Shown: positions 20,008 to 31,817 of the stretch, in pieces | Numbering within the stretch: position 1 is the first letter of the stretch | How the letters are laid out: each line of letters begins with the position of its first letter | From: Melampsora larici-populina 98AG31 | Lineage: Eukaryota; Basidiomycota; Pucciniomycetes; Pucciniales; Melampsoraceae | NCBI RefSeq assembly: GCF_000204055.1 | Contig: NW_006768769.1 | Location: forward strand, 1,043,794 to 1,107,793 | Reading direction: 5' to 3' | Length of the DNA: 64,000 nucleotides | The notes under the pieces: model-generated | The model's database searches: none | What the model was told of the DNA's origin: nothing | The model's input: the letters and a program-made list of their open reading frames with translations, nothing else | Position numbers and translations under genes: made by a program

Positions 20008-22480
20008 TTTTGAAGGATGAAAATTGATAGTTAAGAAAAGTGTTGAAGTGTAAAGTGAAGAGTTGATGGGTTAATCAAACGAGAAGATTGTAATGGTAGA
20101 CAGGGAAGAAAGGAAGTAAGATGAATGCGGGGAATCAGGGCGAAGAAAAGGTTTTTGAACAACTTCAATTGTGTAAATTCTCATCGGGACCGGGAGGAAC
20201 GGATCCAAAGCCTTGTCTACGGTGGGTTGGGTGTGTGTAGTTACAGTGTAAACTTGATCCACTGTTCAAAATCTATCTGGATTCATTCTCACCTCTTCAC
20301 CGCCTCAATCATTCCTCCACTACATTGTAATCGTTTCATCAGTTTCACAGCTCTTCTTCAGTTCTGAATCCTGATTGGATCCTAATCTGAACTCTTTGTA
20401 ACATGTATTGTCATCATAACCTTTACTTTTCCAGCCTTTTCTTCACCATTTTCATCAATCATCGAATTCTATAAAAAACATTCATTCCACTCGATCATTC
20501 TTGTGCTGCTGCTATATTGGTACACATTTGAGGGTCCATTTCTTATCTTTAGACTTTGACCCATGCGTAGGGATCGGTTCAAATGTCGAATGCCAAGGCA
20601 TTTGCTGAAAATCTCTTCATGTGAGATCTTTTTCTGTAACCTGGCCTAAATTAAAATTCCTGTTCATTTGCATCCGGGTTTGCTGTGCTGACTCTTGAGT
20701 GTGCATCTTGGAAGGCCAAAGCTGTGCTCGCACTGGCAGTCGCAGCTCAACGGCCCACTTTACAACTTCGGAGCTTGGTTTGCACTGCGATACCAAGATC
20801 CGAAGCAGCCTCGGATTTCCTCTCCGAGACAAACATCATTTCAGAAAGTTTAATCCGAAGGATTGCTCATGGCCAAACAATCACTTCAGATGAAAATTAA
20901 ATACGTGATCACCTGTGATCACGCAGCCTTGATGCCTTTTAGCCCAGAATTGATACCCGAAACAAATCATCATGATAAGAATCTCAGACAAACCTGACCC
21001 AACGGTCATAAAGCTGTGGCTGATGATCGTACTTGTTCTCCTTTTAATCATCAACATTGAAGATACAACTCAGCAAACTTCTACTTGATTAACCCTGCAG
21101 TTCTTGATTCACAACCTGCATTCCACAAATACCAAATTCTATCATGATAAGCCAAGAGATAAGAATGTATTCCCAAGGATGCAGTGATTACCCATGACTT
21201 CCTATGAAACTGTAAGCCTTTCAAATAATTTCACAAAAGGGGTCTGACTCTAGAACACCAAGAAGATGAGAATCAAACAATAATTTGAAAATTGACCTAT
21301 GAAAAAGGGGTAAAGCGCGTCGCGGCAAGAAATATGGACACTTATGTGCCTCATTATCAAAGGATCATGTCCTATCTCTAACCTTTTTGATCTCTTCATT
21401 CTCTTCTGATAACTCTTTCTCTTTGTAGTTTTGAAAATAACTCACAATATTAAAAACAAATTCGGTGTGATAATTATTCAGAATCATACAAAGAGCATAC
21501 AACTTGAATACTCAAGTTGTTTAGAACCTCATCAAGGGAAGATGATGGTGTAGGTAATTGAGAAAAAAACATATCAAATTCAGCTTGATATATAATCAGT
21601 TTAAGAGACTCTAAAAGTTTAGTATAAACCTATACACCTCAACAACCAAATGTTTTAGTTAATAATTCATTGACTAACACATACCATTCTAGAACAGATC
21701 ATTTAACAAGTTTGTATGATTTATATTTCTTATAACCTTCAAAAACATCATTCTTACATCCTTGAAAACTAATAACAATTTTTGACTGTTGTAATCCTAA
21801 AAAAAGACTTTTCATCTCTTGATTTCATTCATCCATTCATTCATTCATTCATTCATTTCATTCATTCCTTCATTCATAAATTAAAAAATCATAAAAAAAA
21901 TCATAAAAAAATCATATAAAAAAATTAAACCAAGCACAAAAAAAAGTAAAGCAAAGGATCATATATTTCTGAAAAACACCATCAATTCAAAAATACAAAA
22001 CAAAAACCAATTGGAATGCACCTTCAGTAAATAAAAAAAAGTCCATCAAAAAAAAACGATCATTATTATTATTATTATTCTGTTCATTATTTGATTCATG
22101 AATTGGAATTGGATAAAAAAAAGAAAAGAAAGAAAGAAAGGGAAAAAGAGCAAATTTCAAATGATACAAACATAAAGTAAAAAATAAAATAAAAGTCATG
22201 ATAAGAAATTAATAAGATGAAAAAATTAAAAAAAAAAATTAAAAAAATAAAGGGAAAATAATAAGGATAAGAAAATAATGGTAAGAAAAATAAGAATATA
22301 ATAAGAATAATAAGAATAAGAATAATAAGAATAAGAATAATAAGAATAATAAGAATAAAGAAAAAGTTCATCAAAACCCACACCAAAGCAAAAGCCAAAA
22401 GGCAAAAGAAAAAAAGAAAAAAAGGAAAAAAGAAAAAAAGAGAATCCTAAACCATCAACTTCACATCATCATTCATATCA
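20008..22480. other. Intergenic with microsatellites and A-rich low complexity
   Basis: The glutamine synthetase promoter lies at the left. No gene is seen. An (ATTC)n array occupies 21825-21877, an (ATT)n run about 22063-22079, and aagaataa-type A-rich low complexity about 22100-22440. The Phe/Ile-rich frames called there (minus strand) are artefacts of that composition. Confidence 0.6.
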
Positions 22481-25400
22481 TCAATCAATTGATAAGTTCG
22501 ACGATCTCATCTTAAAAGCCAACTTCTTTTCCTTCTTTCTATTCCCACTCTTTCCACTCTTCCCACCACTCCCACTCCCACTTCCACTCATACCACTCCC
22601 ACTTCCACTCATACCACTCCCACTTCCACTCCCACTTCCAGTAGCACTTCCACTAGCACTTAAACTAACACTCACCCCACCCCCACTAGAAGTTTCTAAA
22701 TTCTCCTCAAGTTCTCCATGGCAAAGCCTCTCATCACCCGCACTCCGATCCTGTTTCTCAAACTTGCCTCTCTCAATCAACTTCCTACCGCCTTTCTTCT
22801 CCCTTCGAAATCCGATCCCATCTTGCTCTCCTTCATCATCATGTTCATCATCATCATCAAACCGTTGCCCATCACCCAACATCTTCTTAGGACCTTGCCA
22901 AACCGCCCAACTAACCGCAAACCCAATCACTCCCACCAACTTGACCCACTGATACACAAACGTTCTCCATCCCTGACTCGTGACTTGTAACCTAGTAGCA
23001 ATCATTCCAGGTGAGTTTCTAGCCTTGATGGTCATCGGATAATAATCGGTTCCTCTCTTTCCCTGTAATCTTGATTCATGATCGATCTGATCAATATAAT
23101 CCCACGATGAATCTTCCTCTACCGATCCTCCTTCATCTTCTTCTGAATTCTCACTCTCTTCCTCTGATGATGATGATCCAGAAGATGATGATGATAAAGT
23201 TGATCCTGTTCTTTCTTCATCAATCACTCCTTCCATTCCTAACCTACGTAAAGCTCTTTCTCTTCTACTCACTTTTCGCTTAGTAGATTTCATTCTAGGC
23301 GATCGAAGTGGTCCTTGATTAGGTTCATGAACACTACTATTCCTATCAGAAGAAGATTGATGATGGGTATGAGAATTCGAAACGGTCGATCTTTCATCAT
23401 CTGATGAACTATTAGGTAATGGTCTATTAGGTCCTTTTCCCAACAAGACTCGATAATGTCTTCTATACTTTTCTAAATTTAAATGAGCTTGATTAGAAAT
23501 CCGATGTGATGGATACCTAGTTGATTTCCATGGATCTTCTAAATCCTTCTTCTTTTGATTTGTTTCTTCTAAATCTGAATCTTCAACTTCATAAACCCAT
23601 TCATTAGTTTCAGATTTCAATGATTTAGGATCCCTTCCTTGTTGTTGTTGTTTCGAATCATTGATCAATAACATCGTTTCTGGTTGTCCGATTTCATCAT
23701 CATCTGCCCATGCTACTGGTAATTCGGCTACTGCTCTTTGTAATTCATCATACGATTCCATCTCATTCATCGATCTTTCAAATCGACTTCTTTCAAGATA
23801 CGTTTGACTTTCATCATCACTCTTAGATTGAACTGATAATTGAAGTCCAGAATCAGGATATCCAAGACGCGTAGGTGGTCTAGTAGGTGAAGGGGTTTGA
23901 TTCTGATCATCTTCTTCTGATTCCTCTGGTTCTTCATCTGCCCATGTTTGTTGTGAAAGACTAGTTTTACGTCGACCGATCTGAGCAGGAGGAGCTCGAA
24001 GACGAAGACTATGATCTCCTTCTTCAGAACTCCCAATCGAAGGTGTAGCCGAAGGGATATGACCAAGTGTACGAAGGATACGTCGTTGGTGTTGATGTTC
24101 ATCTTCATCTGCATCTGCATGAGTCAGAGTGAATGATAATGGTCTACCACGCATCGATGGAGAAGGTGATTCCTCTCGATAAAAGGTGTGAGAGTCAATC
24201 GAAAGTCGAGAATCAGGTGTATCGTTTTCACTCGAAATACTAGCTGAGTGATGCTCCACTGCTGGCCAATGTCTCTTCCTATCAAACCAAAAACAAATTG
24301 AGATCAACAAAGAAATTCCAAAACCAAATCAAACTAACCAAAAATGGAACAAAGAAAGTCACAAACCTATACTTTTTACGATTCTCAATCATCTTACGAT
24401 TCCCAGGAGCTTTTTTCAAAAGTTTACCTTTCCAATTCGGACTCGATCCATGATCATGATCATGATCATCATCAGTTTCTTTCCAACCAATCAATCCTCT
24501 CTGATTGATTCCATCTAATTCTCTCACTTCTTTCAATTCTTCTTCAACTTCATCTACCTGTTTCTTTAAACTTTCAACTTCATCTCTCGCTTTGTTCAAC
24601 TTGAATTTCATTTCTAATCTCTCTTCATCAAACTCTTGTTGTGATTCTTCTAATTCTGATATTTTAGATAATAATTGAGATACTAAGGCTCTTTCGGTGG
24701 AATTCGTTTCGCTGGCTATTATGGTTGTATCATCTAAACTCATGATGGATGAAGCGTGTGATAAAGTTTTTTGGTGTGAAAACTTGATGATTGGTTCATC
24801 AATGTTCCGATCTTCAGTGAGAATATGATCTACATTTCCATCCTCACAAGCTAAATTGACTTTTTCATTCCTATGATTCATAGTGTGTTGAATACGTTCC
24901 ATGTTGTGATGTTCAAGTTCAAGATGGTTCAGAACAGAACTAGAAGGTCTAGGAAGTTCAGTGGTGGTACGTTGATTAGCCGCCAGAAAAGCAATCTGAG
25001 CACGTTCTTCTTCAAGCAATCGATTTCGTTCTTCCGTAGCTCTCAACTCTTCACGTAAACTATCTAATTCTTTGACCAATTTACGTAATCTTCTTTTACC
25101 TTTTTGTTCAGATGCAGACGTTTCGGCTTCCAAGGCTGCTAATTCTCCGGCTAATGCTTCGTTTTGTTCTGATAACCTATTCAAGATAGATGGTGAATTG
25201 TTTAAATGATTGGGTGTGATTCTGAATTGAGTGGGACCTGTGATGGATGAAATGCTAGAACATGTTGAATGACGTCGATGATCATGGTGTGGATTTAAGG
25301 TTTTGGTTGGGAATCGAAAGGTATCGATAGGTGTATCAGATCGTGTGTCTCGCTCATTGGCAAGGTTAGTGACCGTGTTGTGTGGTGAAGGAGGTGGTCG

Positions 25401-26296
25401 ACCTTCGATGTACTACCGTTCCATAAGAAAAGTATAAAATCAAAGACTTGGTTAGTGAATATACTGATAGAAACAGATTTGAAAAGAAGATACATACCTC
25501 TGAGCCATCCGTTCGACGAGAAATGATACGACTTGTAGGAGGTGACGAAGCATGTTGAGCCAATAACGATTCTTGACGAGCACGAAGAGCAATGTTATTC
25601 TCAAGTAACGATTTACCAATCGAAGCAGCAATACCCAAGTCTAAAAAGAATCCCAAAAAGAAGTGATACGAATTAAAGAATCAAGAAGAAGTAAGAGAAA
25701 GTGTATTTTAGTATATTTTCCAAAACCTGTTTTTCTGAGAATGAAACACACACTTCAAAAGCAAGAAAGGAATACTAACCTCTTTCACGTTCACGTATCA
25801 CCCGATCAGCCGCCAACAAAAGGTTTTCAAGTTCTTCACGAGTCTTGGCATTAACCCATTCAAGAGTGATTGGTTTAGGAGAATCTTGAAGATCATCATC
25901 ATCATCATTAAGTTGATGATCAAAATCAGGAGGAAGACTAGTTGTGATGGTGGTGGTGGTGGACGTTGGTTGAACTGGTTCATCTGTTTCTTGACTCCAA
26001 GCTTCAGCAAAACTACCACAACCATTAAAATCAACCGTTCCTGTGGGTAATAAGTTTTGTTGTAATAATCTAGCAGCTACATTTAATGGTGAATCAGATA
26101 AAGAAGTATTGAGTTGAGATATTTTTGGAGTTGGAGTTGGGATTGAGATTGGGATAGGTGATGATGGTGATTGGATTGGAGAAGTTGAATCTGATGAAGG
26201 GATAGTTGATTTGGTTGAATTAGGATTGATTCTGTTTGAGAATGATTTTCTAGCAGGTGGTAGAGGTCTAGTAAGAGTGACAGGTGGATCTAACAT
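22481..26296 (-). CDS. Coiled-coil membrane protein with CC1-box-like motif
   Basis: Exons 26296-25780, 25640-25498, 25412-24367 and 24278-22481 join in phase to 1167 aa. Residues 1-170 are Ser/Pro/Thr-rich and disordered. Exon 2 opens with DLGIAASIGKSLLENN (173-188), which fits the D-x-x-x-A-A-x-x-G core of the CC1 box. That motif binds the dynein light intermediate chain in BICD, TRAK/HAP1 and Spindly adaptors. Long coiled coils follow (about 297-360 and 460-520), then acidic/Ser-rich disorder. One hydrophobic segment (WVKLVGVIGFAVSWAVW, about 1013-1029) is followed by a 135-residue tail with Gly-Ser repeats and a basic end. The layout suggests a membrane-anchored motor or tethering adaptor. 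Function is inferred, and other cortical or organelle tethers remain possible. ATG 26296 is the first in frame. Confidence 0.78.
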
Positions 26297-27300
26297 TTTA
26301 GGATATTGGGTCTGGATTGATTAGAATAATAAGTAAGATAAATAAAGAGTTATAAAAGTAAAGGATGAACTCGAAAAGTGTTATGTATAAACTTCAATCG
26401 TATGTAGTCTTGACTCTTTACATACAGTTTGATTATGTAATGTAATCGAACATTAGAGTTCAGACTGATTTCCTTTCTTTCTTTCTTTCTTTCTTTCCAT
26501 CTCTCTACATGTATCTCTTGGCTGAAAATTAAAATTCAGTTCATCCTTCTCATTTCATCATCAATTTCACTTCTTCAATTCTCCTTTCAATCTTATCTTT
26601 CTCAAATCATCATACTCAGATCCTAAACCCAATCAAATGGAAAACCCAATCTGATCTCAATCCATAGGGGTTTACTCATAATCCTACTCACAAAAAGGAG
26701 ATCAATCAAACTAACTTTGATTTGATTCTACATGACCACTGACAGAAACGTGAACCGAACAACTTACGTTTTTTCCACACACACACACACCCATTTTCAA
26801 AAAAAATCATCTTGCCTACGGTCCGACCGAAATCGCACAGTTGTATGAAGATTGTTTTCTTCAAAGAACTTGGTTTTTTCAACTTCAACTACAACTAAAA
26901 AAAATTTTGGGTTTTACGTACCTCTGGAAAACCTGATTTCCCAAACGCTGGAGTCTGTGTAGTACTTATGAGTCATGACTACAGATTACAAACGTCAATT
27001 GATTGTGATCATGATCAGATAGACAGTTTCCAAATAGTGGTCCACCTCTTTCTACTGAATCTCCTTTTTTTCCAAGCCATGGGAAGGCTCTGTGTCGATT
27101 TGAGAGGTACTTGAAAGGCTCCAATAATCAAGCATCCAGCAATATGTTACCTCTGAGTCTATGTTGTTTGTTTAAGAAAAGCTCTACTTTTGATCCTATC
27201 ATATAATTCAAACAAATCATACAATCACCAAGCCACTCACTGGCACTGCCCGTATTATACACCAATCACCGTCCAAGACTTCAATTTCTTAATTTTTCCT
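26297..27300. other. Upstream region; (TTTC)n microsatellite at 26471-26498
   Basis: No gene seen. A pyrimidine microsatellite lies about 175 bp upstream of the minus-strand start at 26296, in a C/T-rich stretch of the kind common in fungal promoters and 5' leaders. Confidence 0.5.
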
Positions 27301-27303
27301 TTA

Positions 27304-28030
27304 GAGCACCCACTATGGTGAGCGTGTTTTATCGTAAATTTTGCGGTCCCGACCGCGAAATTTAATCATGCGTGTAACAACTAAATCAGTTACCGCATGA
27401 AATTCACTATGGAGTGATTTACTGTGTGAGTTACCAACAATAAATCACCTTGAATCAAGTGATCCCACAGTGGCAAAATCACAACTTGAAAGATTGTATC
27501 TATTTCAAATAATACATCCAAAAAAACATCTCAATGTCTACTTCAATGAAACAAGCAATCAATGCTCTTTTGAAGTCTTCAAATGACGATGAAGAGCAAC
27601 AAGAATATGAGCAAATAGCCTTTGACTTCCTCTTCGACAAGTCTCCTTCAACCTCCCCAGACTCGTATCAAGACCGTGTCCAACACGGTGAACAACTGTA
27701 CAACAATACTTTGCACCTAATGCCACATAAGAATCAAAGTCTGTTTGTCGATTTTGAATGAGCAAATCAAGTGTGAGATGTCAAAGTGGTGATGAATCGA
27801 TGAAGTGTGGGATTTGCAGAGTCACAAAAAAAAGCAACGGTTGAGATTTGAAGCGTCAAATCTTAAGATAAATCATGAATCAAGCTTGTGTAAATTTAGA
27901 CAAGCTTGATTCATGATTTGATGCAGTCGTAGGGACCGCATGTCTAAGACAGGTCCATAGTGGACCTGTATAAGTTTTAGCGGTAAACTTACGATAAAAC
28001 CGCTGTTTACCGCACCCATAGTGGGTGCTC
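27304..28030. mobile_element. PIF/Harbinger-type deletion derivative, 727 bp, TSD TTA
   Basis: Ends GAGCACCCACTATGG (27304) and its complement (to 28030) are flanked by TTA at 27301-27303 and 28031-28033. Both subterminal regions align, in opposite orientation, with the 886-1851 element, so the two are members of one family. It retains a 75-codon frame homologous to the remnant in that copy. Confidence 0.87.
27534..27761 (+). pseudogene. Remnant N-terminal frame of Harbinger-element gene
   Basis: The 75-codon frame begins MSTSMKQAINALLKSSNDDE. The acidic, Gln-rich stretch is conserved with the minus-strand frame at 1480-1620. Downstream transposase motifs are absent. A truncated product may still be encoded, but the conservation more likely reflects descent from the autonomous parent. 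Confidence 0.55.
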
Positions 28031-28033
28031 TTA

Positions 28034-28677
28034 TTCTTTTCATCAAGGGTATGTATGTGTTGAAAGTGGATAGGGGTAGGTATTCCGGTTCAAGTTCGTG
28101 TAAAAGAGAAAAGAACGTCAAAGGGTTTCTTCGTATAAAATTCGTGCCTCAAGGGAATCTCTTGTTTTGGGGTTAACTTCAAAGGAGATTATAACTTGTC
28201 ATTCTTTGAATTTCTTAACTTTCCAAAGCTTTGTATAAAAAAATTGATGGATCGTGTGTACCACACCTGAAGCAAACGCATGAGGTTTATAGTCCACCTT
28301 GAGAAGGTTGTTCGTGAAAATCGAATATAATCTTACAGAAAAACATCCATCTCCAAATCGACTTTTTTATACCTTTCTCAAAACAAATCATACTGACATT
28401 GAAATTGTATGCAGTACAACTAGTCTACAAGACTTGAGATGAAATGAAAAGAAAAACAACAGGTGAGGAATACTAAGAATCTCAATTAAGTTTTCTCTAA
28501 AATTTCTTTACAAACCGACCTACAAAGATAAGTTTTGCAAAGTAAAATCAAATCCAATGAATCAAAAAAAAAGAAAACCGCGTTTCTCAAAGTGTACAAG
28601 ATCAATAAAAAAGACAGACCAAAAACCAATCTCAATGAAATCTTTTATCAGTTTGTATACCTTTCAATATCTTAAGA
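28034..28677. other. Intergenic; nothing seen
   Basis: AT-rich spacer between the Harbinger derivative and the 3' end of the ATP sulfurylase gene. Confidence 0.4.
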
Positions 28678-30857
28678 TTACAAAAACTTATTAAATTCAA
28701 GTAAAGAAATGATCTTTTGAACCGATTGTGAAATACTTTGAACCGAAAGATTTATGGTAAGATCAGCATTTAAAGGTACTTCATAATCATCATCATCATT
28801 ATCTAGAAACCAAAAAAAATCAAAAATCAATCTCATCACTCAACCCCATGAAGAAAAAGGATAAAAACAGGAAACTAACCGATTTCTTTGAACCCATTGA
28901 GCTTTTTCTTTCCATTGATCTTGACATTCCCATTATGACCATTCCCATTGATCGTACCATTCCCATTGGTCTTGACAATCCCATTGATCGTACCATTCCC
29001 ATTAACCCAACTATCCTTATTATTCTCTATATTCCCATTAATCCCATCACCATCACCATCAGCATCCTCAAGCCCGCCCAAAACATGCACCAAAACCCCC
29101 ATCCCATTAGCACCTCTACCGCCTTTCTTCTTAACGGACTCTAAAAGGTATGTTCTGTTAATTTCTTTTGATGTGAGATTCGAAGAACTAATCACAGCCG
29201 ATCCAGATTTACATAACTCAGCACAAAGAAAGGCATGGGTTTGAAGTCTTTCTGGGTCTGAGTTTTCTTCAGTTTGGTTGAGTGTTGGTGGTGAGGAGTT
29301 GGTGAGAAGAGTTATGGATCTACTGGAGGTTTCTTGAAGACTTGTTTCTAGTGCTTTTGATAGGTTCGTTTTTATTGATCTATCAAGCCCTGTTAAAAAA
29401 ACTATCCAAAAAACAAAACAAGGATAAGTGAGTTTAAAAAAATTCATGGATTTTTTTCTTTTGGTAAGGTTTACGTACTAACAAATCCTTGTTTGTGTTT
29501 AGGAGGATAAGCTTCTTTTAAGATCTTAATCACAGATGAAAATGAAAACCAAGTAGGAATCTCATCCCCATTCTGTAATAACCTTCGTAGTTCAGTACCT
29601 GAAAGATCTTTTGTTTGGATTCCATCTTTGATCTCTTGAATCGGTTTATACTCATCACTTTCTGGTAAATAAATCATTGAGCCGAATGGGATCATCTTGA
29701 TTTCTAGTTCGTTTTGGTATTTTTTTACCAATGATTGTGCTTCGTATGGTGAATAGAAATCGGTTCCTTTAGATGATTTTCCCGGTCCTGCATGATCTCT
29801 TCCTACCTACAATATATGAAAAGTTTAAGAAAATTAAATCAGATTCTTCAACTTATTTCAAGATGAATTTTTTTCTACTTACGATGAAATGAGTTGCACC
29901 ATAATTTCGACGAATGATAGCCTATAAAAGAAACCCCCAAAAAGGTAATAGAAACAAAATCAGAAAAACCATTCCACCAAAAAAAAACAAGAAAACTCGT
30001 AAAAAAGCAACTAAGTTACATACATGCCAAACCGCTTCTCTTGGACCCGCCATTCTCATCGCCAAAGGCAACAAAGCCAAAGTAGCCAATCCCTTAGGAT
30101 AAGTTTCCAAAACAGCTTTATAAACCTTAACTCTAGTATGATAATCAATATCACCAGGTTTAGTTAGACCTACGACCGGATGGATCAATAAATTACCATG
30201 TTGATGTTCTAATGAAGCTCTTAATGTTAAGTTTACATGAGCTTTATGCATTGGATTACGGGTTTGAAAAGCAATGATTTTGTTCCATGAAAGGTCTTGA
30301 AACCTTTGACGAAGTTGAAAAGGTGTGAATCGGATTGATTGGTAATCGTAATGGATCGGTAAGTTTATCGATTGGATTTCTCCTCCTATATAATTCGAAT
30401 GAGTCGAATTAAATAAATAGTAAATTGAGGGATGTAGTTGATCAGTACTTTCAAAGACTTTTTCTGATTCTTCAATTTGATTAGGTTTCCATATCGAATT
30501 AATCGTCATAATAGCCAAAGAAGTATGATCACGTGGGTCTTTTAAAACGATTCGAGATCCTAATCTAATCGAAAGTGATTTGATTTTTGCATCAGTTATG
30601 TCTAGTGTAATAGGAATTGACCAAAGAATTCCATTGGATAATCGAAGCTGATGTAAAACACTGTGGTAATCTTCTTGATTCATAAAACCTTTTAAAGGAC
30701 TAAAACCTCCATTCATGATTAATTCTAAATCACATAATGATCTTTCTGATAAGATTAGAGATGGTAAGTTTTTAGATTCGGTTAATAATTCTGATCTGAT
30801 GGAAGAATCTCGACTGTGAAGGTCGCATAAGATTCCACCATGTGGTGTTGGTGACAT
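28678..30857 (-). CDS. MET3: ATP sulfurylase with degenerate APS-kinase-like regulatory domain
   Basis: Sulfate adenylyltransferase, first step of sulfate assimilation (sulfate + ATP to APS + PPi). Exons 30857-30024, 29921-29883, 29806-29479, 29401-28880 and 28802-28678 join in phase to 615 aa. Catalytic signature QTRNPMHKAH is at residues 198-207 and GRDHAGPG at 293-300. The C-terminal domain begins GFVIFLTGLDRSIKTN (about 398-413). Its kinase P-loop is unrecognisable, as in other fungal enzymes where this domain is a PAPS-responsive allosteric module. Oddity: after GMGVLVHVLGG there is a 60-residue Gly/Asn-rich low-complexity insert (repeats of NGNGTING type), making the protein some 40 residues longer than the roughly 570-aa fungal norm. 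ATG 30857 gives the expected MSPTPHGG start. Confidence 0.95.
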
Positions 30858-31817
30858 TCTTGATAAGCAGTGATTGGTGTTTTAAGAGCTTTTTAGAAGA
30901 GATAAGGTCTGGAAGATGAAGAGTGATTTGATAGGTAGCGCTACAATAAGACGATCAAGTTCAATAGATATCAAGACTAGATTCCAAAAGTTATTGTATC
31001 TCTAAGAAAGCAAAATGAGCTCGAAGAAAGCAATTGAGGATCAGACTCAAGCCAGAAAAACAAGCGAAGGAAACATGATCAAGAGTTTGTAAACCGAAGG
31101 GTTCATTTTATACAAGAAGTAAACATGAACCAAAATGATGCCATTCTGTGATTAAAAATATAATCTAGTGGATAATTTGTCATGATCGAATCAGGAATAT
31201 GTTAAGAAAATTGGATTTGGTTGGTAATAAGACTACAATAGCTGACTGTTCTGAGGTTGATCACGTCATTCTTCTTCTTGGATCACGCCTTTTCTATAAA
31301 TCACTTCTTCATCAACTTATTTCAAAAAAAAGATATTCGAAATGATTTTCATGGTAAATTGTCAGTTCAGGTCAAATGAAATTGGTTGTATCCTTTGGTG
31401 GACTGGAGTCGTGGTGAAAAAGTACAACATCTTGTTGTTTTGGGATCAAAAAGAGGACATGAATCTTCCATCTTCCTCATAGATCGGTAAAACAAACTGA
31501 TCTTGACTCTCAAGCCTTGATCAAAAATTCCTTGTTGGTTTCATATTTCGACCCTTTCACTTCATGATCTGATAGCCACAATTCATTCCTGTGACAAACA
31601 GAAGGTGAAGTTATGATCATCAAGATAATGAGGCGGAAATACCATGATCTCAAAAAGAAATGGTTTGATACATACATTTCTTTTGCAAAGTTGTTTTGAT
31701 TGCTTCAGCTTGACCAAGCTGCCCCGATATGAACGGGTCAATAGAAATCGAGTATCAAAGGATGATGTCACCAAGAGTAAGCTTAAATTTGAAACCATAA
31801 ACTTTATCAACAAAATC
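30858..31817. other. Divergent promoter region
   Basis: It separates the minus-strand ATP sulfurylase from the plus-strand CorA gene, so both promoters lie here. No repeat or further gene was recognised. An in-frame ATG at 31644 exists upstream of the CorA start but adds an atypical Cys/Phe-rich leader. Confidence 0.45.

Noticed and set aside
22096..22398. Ile/Phe-rich 'membrane protein' frames on the minus strand
   Set aside because: Translation of A-rich low-complexity DNA.
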